DNA of 7,898 nt, from contig CAKPDJ010000059.1 in assembly GCA_934148875.1 (NCBI GenBank), positions 1-7,898 of the forward strand. The letters are read 5' to 3'. How positions within the stretch are numbered: the first letter of the stretch is position 1; each line of letters opens with the position of its first letter. Source of the stretch: an uncultured Bacilli bacterium (GTDB lineage Bacteria; Bacillota_I; Bacilli_A; RF39; UBA660). Of this stretch, positions 6,304-7,898 are shown piece by piece. The notes under the pieces are model-generated. The model was not told the origin of the DNA and ran no database searches. It saw nothing but the letters and a program-made list of their open reading frames with translations. The translations under genes were made by a program, and so were the position numbers.

Positions 6304-7578
6304 ATGATTGAAAGTATATTTATTAAAAACTTTAAAAAATTTGATAGAAAAACAATTAAAATAGATCAACATAATATTATTATAGGTGAAAACGATTCGG
6401 GAAAAAGTACAATATTACAAGCTTTAGATATATTTTTTAATCAAGAAAAAATTGACAAAGTATATGTAAGAGTTCAAGGAGAACCAGTTGAAATAGGAAT
6501 TAGATATAATGGAAATATGTATAAAAAAACGTATTCTACAGCTTCATACAAATTAACTGATGTATCAGGTAATATTGAGGATTTAAATAATATAAAATAT
6601 ATTTATATTCCTGCTGGGAAATATGGTGTGACTGAGATGATACAACAGCTATCTGTAGCAAAGGTATTAGAAAATACCAGTAATGATATTATTGATGAAT
6701 TAAAGAGAATATCACAGGAATCAATTGATCAAGTTATAAGTGGCATTGATCGTGAATTAATAGTTTTAAATAATGATACAACAACGCTTACTGGGAAGGA
6801 AAAATTTAGTTATAATTCTAGTTTAAAATTTGGAATCGAAACTGATGGTATAGCTGTTGAAGCAAGAGGATTGGGTTTTCAAAAAAATATTTTATATGCA
6901 TTACTTATTGGTAATCAATATAATAATGTAGTATTAGGAATCGATGAAATTGAAAATTCTTTTTCAATAAATAATGCCAAAAATATGATTGGTAAATTGC
7001 ATGAAAGAATAGGGCAAACATTGATTACCTCACATTCGTCTCGTATATTGAATGCAAGAAATAATGCAAGTATTTACCCGCTATTTAGTGAAAACAATAC
7101 TTCGTTGATTGAATTATTGGAATCATTAGATAACACAGAGAATAAAAACTATGTTTTAGTAGAAGGACCATATGATTTGAATTGGGTTAAAACTTCTATA
7201 AATCTTTTAGGTAAATCAAATGAATTTATTGTTTTACCAAGTGGTGGCTGTGGAAATATAGATCATTTATGTAGTGAATTAGAAAGTTATAATAAGAAAT
7301 GTTATCTCATTAAAGATGGGGATACAAATGAAGAAAATTCGTTATTGAAGGAATGTATAGAATTATATGCTCCATTGGAGGCAATTAATGAAATATTAGA
7401 ACTGGAATTAGAAAATGTACCAGAATCAAAAGAAGAGTTTTTTAATTTAACAACAATTGAAGGTGTTAGAAATAGCGACACTGTTAAAGATAAGTTAGCA
7501 AAGAATATTGGTAATTATCTCACTGTTGATAATTCTTTGATAGGCGAAATACAAAATTTAATAAGCAATAATCAATGA
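6304..7578 (+). CDS. OLD-family ATP-dependent nuclease (AAA/ABC-type ATPase plus TOPRIM)
   Basis: The protein has 424 residues. N-terminal ATPase: IFIKNFKKF, then Walker A GENDSGKST (28-36), an ABC-signature-like RGLGFQKN (188-195), Walker B VVLGIDE (D214, E215) and an H-loop TSHS with H244. C-terminal TOPRIM: glutamate motif VEGPYD (E287, D291), a PSGGCGN loop, and DGD (D338, D340) in LIKDGDTNE; these acidic residues bind the metal ions that cut DNA. All key residues are present, so it looks active. OLD proteins include phage P2 Old and GajA of Gabija, so an anti-phage role is likely by family. No UvrD/GajB-like helicase follows (the tail and a terminator come next), so it fits a stand-alone OLD (class 1 style) better than Gabija. 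At 424 aa it is short for OLD proteins, which often exceed 500 aa. ATG 6304 is fixed by AGGTGA 5 bases upstream; GTG 6295 overlaps that site. It occupies the same position as the HEPN-type gene at 969. Confidence 0.92.
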   Translation: MIESIFIKNFKKFDRKTIKIDQHNIIIGENDSGKSTILQALDIFFNQEKIDKVYVRVQGEPVEIGIRYNGNMYKKTYSTASYKLTDVSGNIEDLNNIKYIYIPAGKYGVTEMIQQLSVAKVLENTSNDIIDELKRISQESIDQVISGIDRELIVLNNDTTTLTGKEKFSYNSSLKFGIETDGIAVEARGLGFQKNILYALLIGNQYNNVVLGIDEIENSFSINNAKNMIGKLHERIGQTLITSHSSRILNARNNASIYPLFSENNTSLIELLESLDNTENKNYVLVEGPYDLNWVKTSINLLGKSNEFIVLPSGGCGNIDHLCSELESYNKKCYLIKDGDTNEENSLLKECIELYAPLEAINEILELELENVPESKEEFFNLTTIEGVRNSDTVKDKLAKNIGNYLTVDNSLIGEIQNLISNNQ

Positions 7579-7582
7579 AAAA

Positions 7583-7673
7583 GTCATTTTAGTCGAATAT
7601 AGAACGACAAGTCGTTCCAATAAGTTTTCCTATGTATTATGGGTCACAAGCCGCAATTAAAGCTAGTAAATAA
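7583..7673 (+). repeat. Decayed 3' gene end ('tail'), copy B
   Basis: This is homologous to 2928-3020. In the frame ending at TAA 7671-7673 it reads SNIERQVV, then PISFPMYYGSQ and AAIKASK. A one-base insertion near 7597-7599 relative to copy A shifts the upstream VILV part out of frame. It keeps CGA (R) where copy A has a stop, and lacks one GAA codon near the end. It begins only 4 bases after the OLD stop, so it is the 3' UTR of that gene. Confidence 0.75.
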
Positions 7674-7683
7674 AGTATATTGT

Positions 7684-7715
7684 AAGGGCTTAGATTTTTA
7701 TCTAAGTTCTTTTTT
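7684..7715 (+). terminator. Intrinsic terminator after the OLD cassette
   Basis: AAGGGCTTAGAT (7684-7695), a TTTT loop and ATCTAAGTTCTT (7700-7711) form a 12-bp stem with two G-T pairs, followed by T to 7715. The stem sequence is unrelated to the terminator at 3053-3076, although both follow a tail copy. Confidence 0.85.
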
Positions 7716-7778
7716 GATGACTATAAGTTTGTAAAAAATAATTTTTCTTATGTGATAATGTAATTTTATGCTTTTTTA

Positions 7779-7895
7779 TGATATAATTATAAGTAGGTAC
7801 AGACTTCGTTGAATTATTGAAAAATTATATTTGGTATGTGCGATTATATTTTAAATTTATTAAATAAGAATAATGTAGAAATATATATTGGAGGT
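7779..7895 (+). promoter_or_regulatory. Promoter, leader and ribosome-binding site for a gene beyond the right edge
   Basis: TGATATAAT at 7779-7787 is another extended -10. GGAGGT at 7890-7895 is a strong ribosome-binding site whose start codon would fall just past the window. The leader would be about 100 bases. From 7836 an ATG frame (MCDYILNLLN...) is open for 21 codons to the edge but has no ribosome-binding site, so it may be chance, a leader peptide or a gene start; it cannot be settled here. Confidence 0.5.
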
Positions 7896-7898
7896 AGT

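Noticed and set aside
6304..7578. Gabija (GajAB) system
   Set aside because: Only the OLD-type gene is present; no helicase gene follows before the terminator at 7684-7715.
1..7898. CRISPR array, tRNA or rRNA genes, or retron-type RNA
   Set aside because: No regularly spaced short repeats, no cloverleaf-like segment and no reverse transcriptase were seen; all repeats are accounted for by the recombinase and tail copies.

Overview
The window is very AT-rich, with long A/T-rich intergenic runs and strong AGGAGG/GGTGAT-type ribosome-binding sites. Its gene types (large serine recombinase with a CxC/CxxC zinc ribbon, single-domain HTH protein) fit a low-GC Bacillota, such as a gut Clostridia, Erysipelotrichia or Bacilli lineage. 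Tryptophan is read from TGG and one gene ends in TGA, so the standard bacterial code is assumed. All confident genes are on the + strand.

Layout: (1) 1-882 is the 3' part of a large serine recombinase whose catalytic half lies outside the window. (2) 969-2891 is a 640-aa protein of unknown family with a C-terminal RNxxxH motif of the HEPN type, a candidate RNase effector. (3) 2928-3020 is a decayed 3' gene end ('tail'), followed by an intrinsic terminator. (4) 3235-3705 is an HTH regulator-like protein preceded by a perfect 12-bp inverted repeat. (5) 3800-5263 is a 487-aa protein with a protein-kinase-like glycine loop and lysine near its C-terminus, followed by a terminator. (6) 5390-6243 is a second recombinase, about 92% identical to the first over the shared 744 bp, but a pseudogene: 30-odd N-terminal codons are fused out of frame to the zinc-ribbon half. 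(7) 6304-7578 is a 424-aa OLD-type ATPase/TOPRIM nuclease. (8) 7583-7673 is a second copy of the tail, followed by a terminator. (9) The last 180 bases hold a promoter-like site and a GGAGG ribosome-binding site for a gene beyond the edge.

The main pattern is a repeated cassette plan: recombinase 3' end, then one unrelated defence-like gene with its own promoter, then the same decayed tail, then a terminator. It occurs twice, with a HEPN-type cargo and an OLD-type cargo. Differences between the two tails fall mostly at third codon positions of one reading frame, so the tail descends from a real protein-coding gene that is broken differently in each copy. The simplest inference is a recombinase-associated site where single-gene, probably anti-phage, modules are swapped between conserved borders. 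Two ordinary-looking accessory genes (HTH, kinase-like) lie between the cassettes. The defence role and the exchange model are inferences; the repeats, the deletion and the motifs are directly visible.
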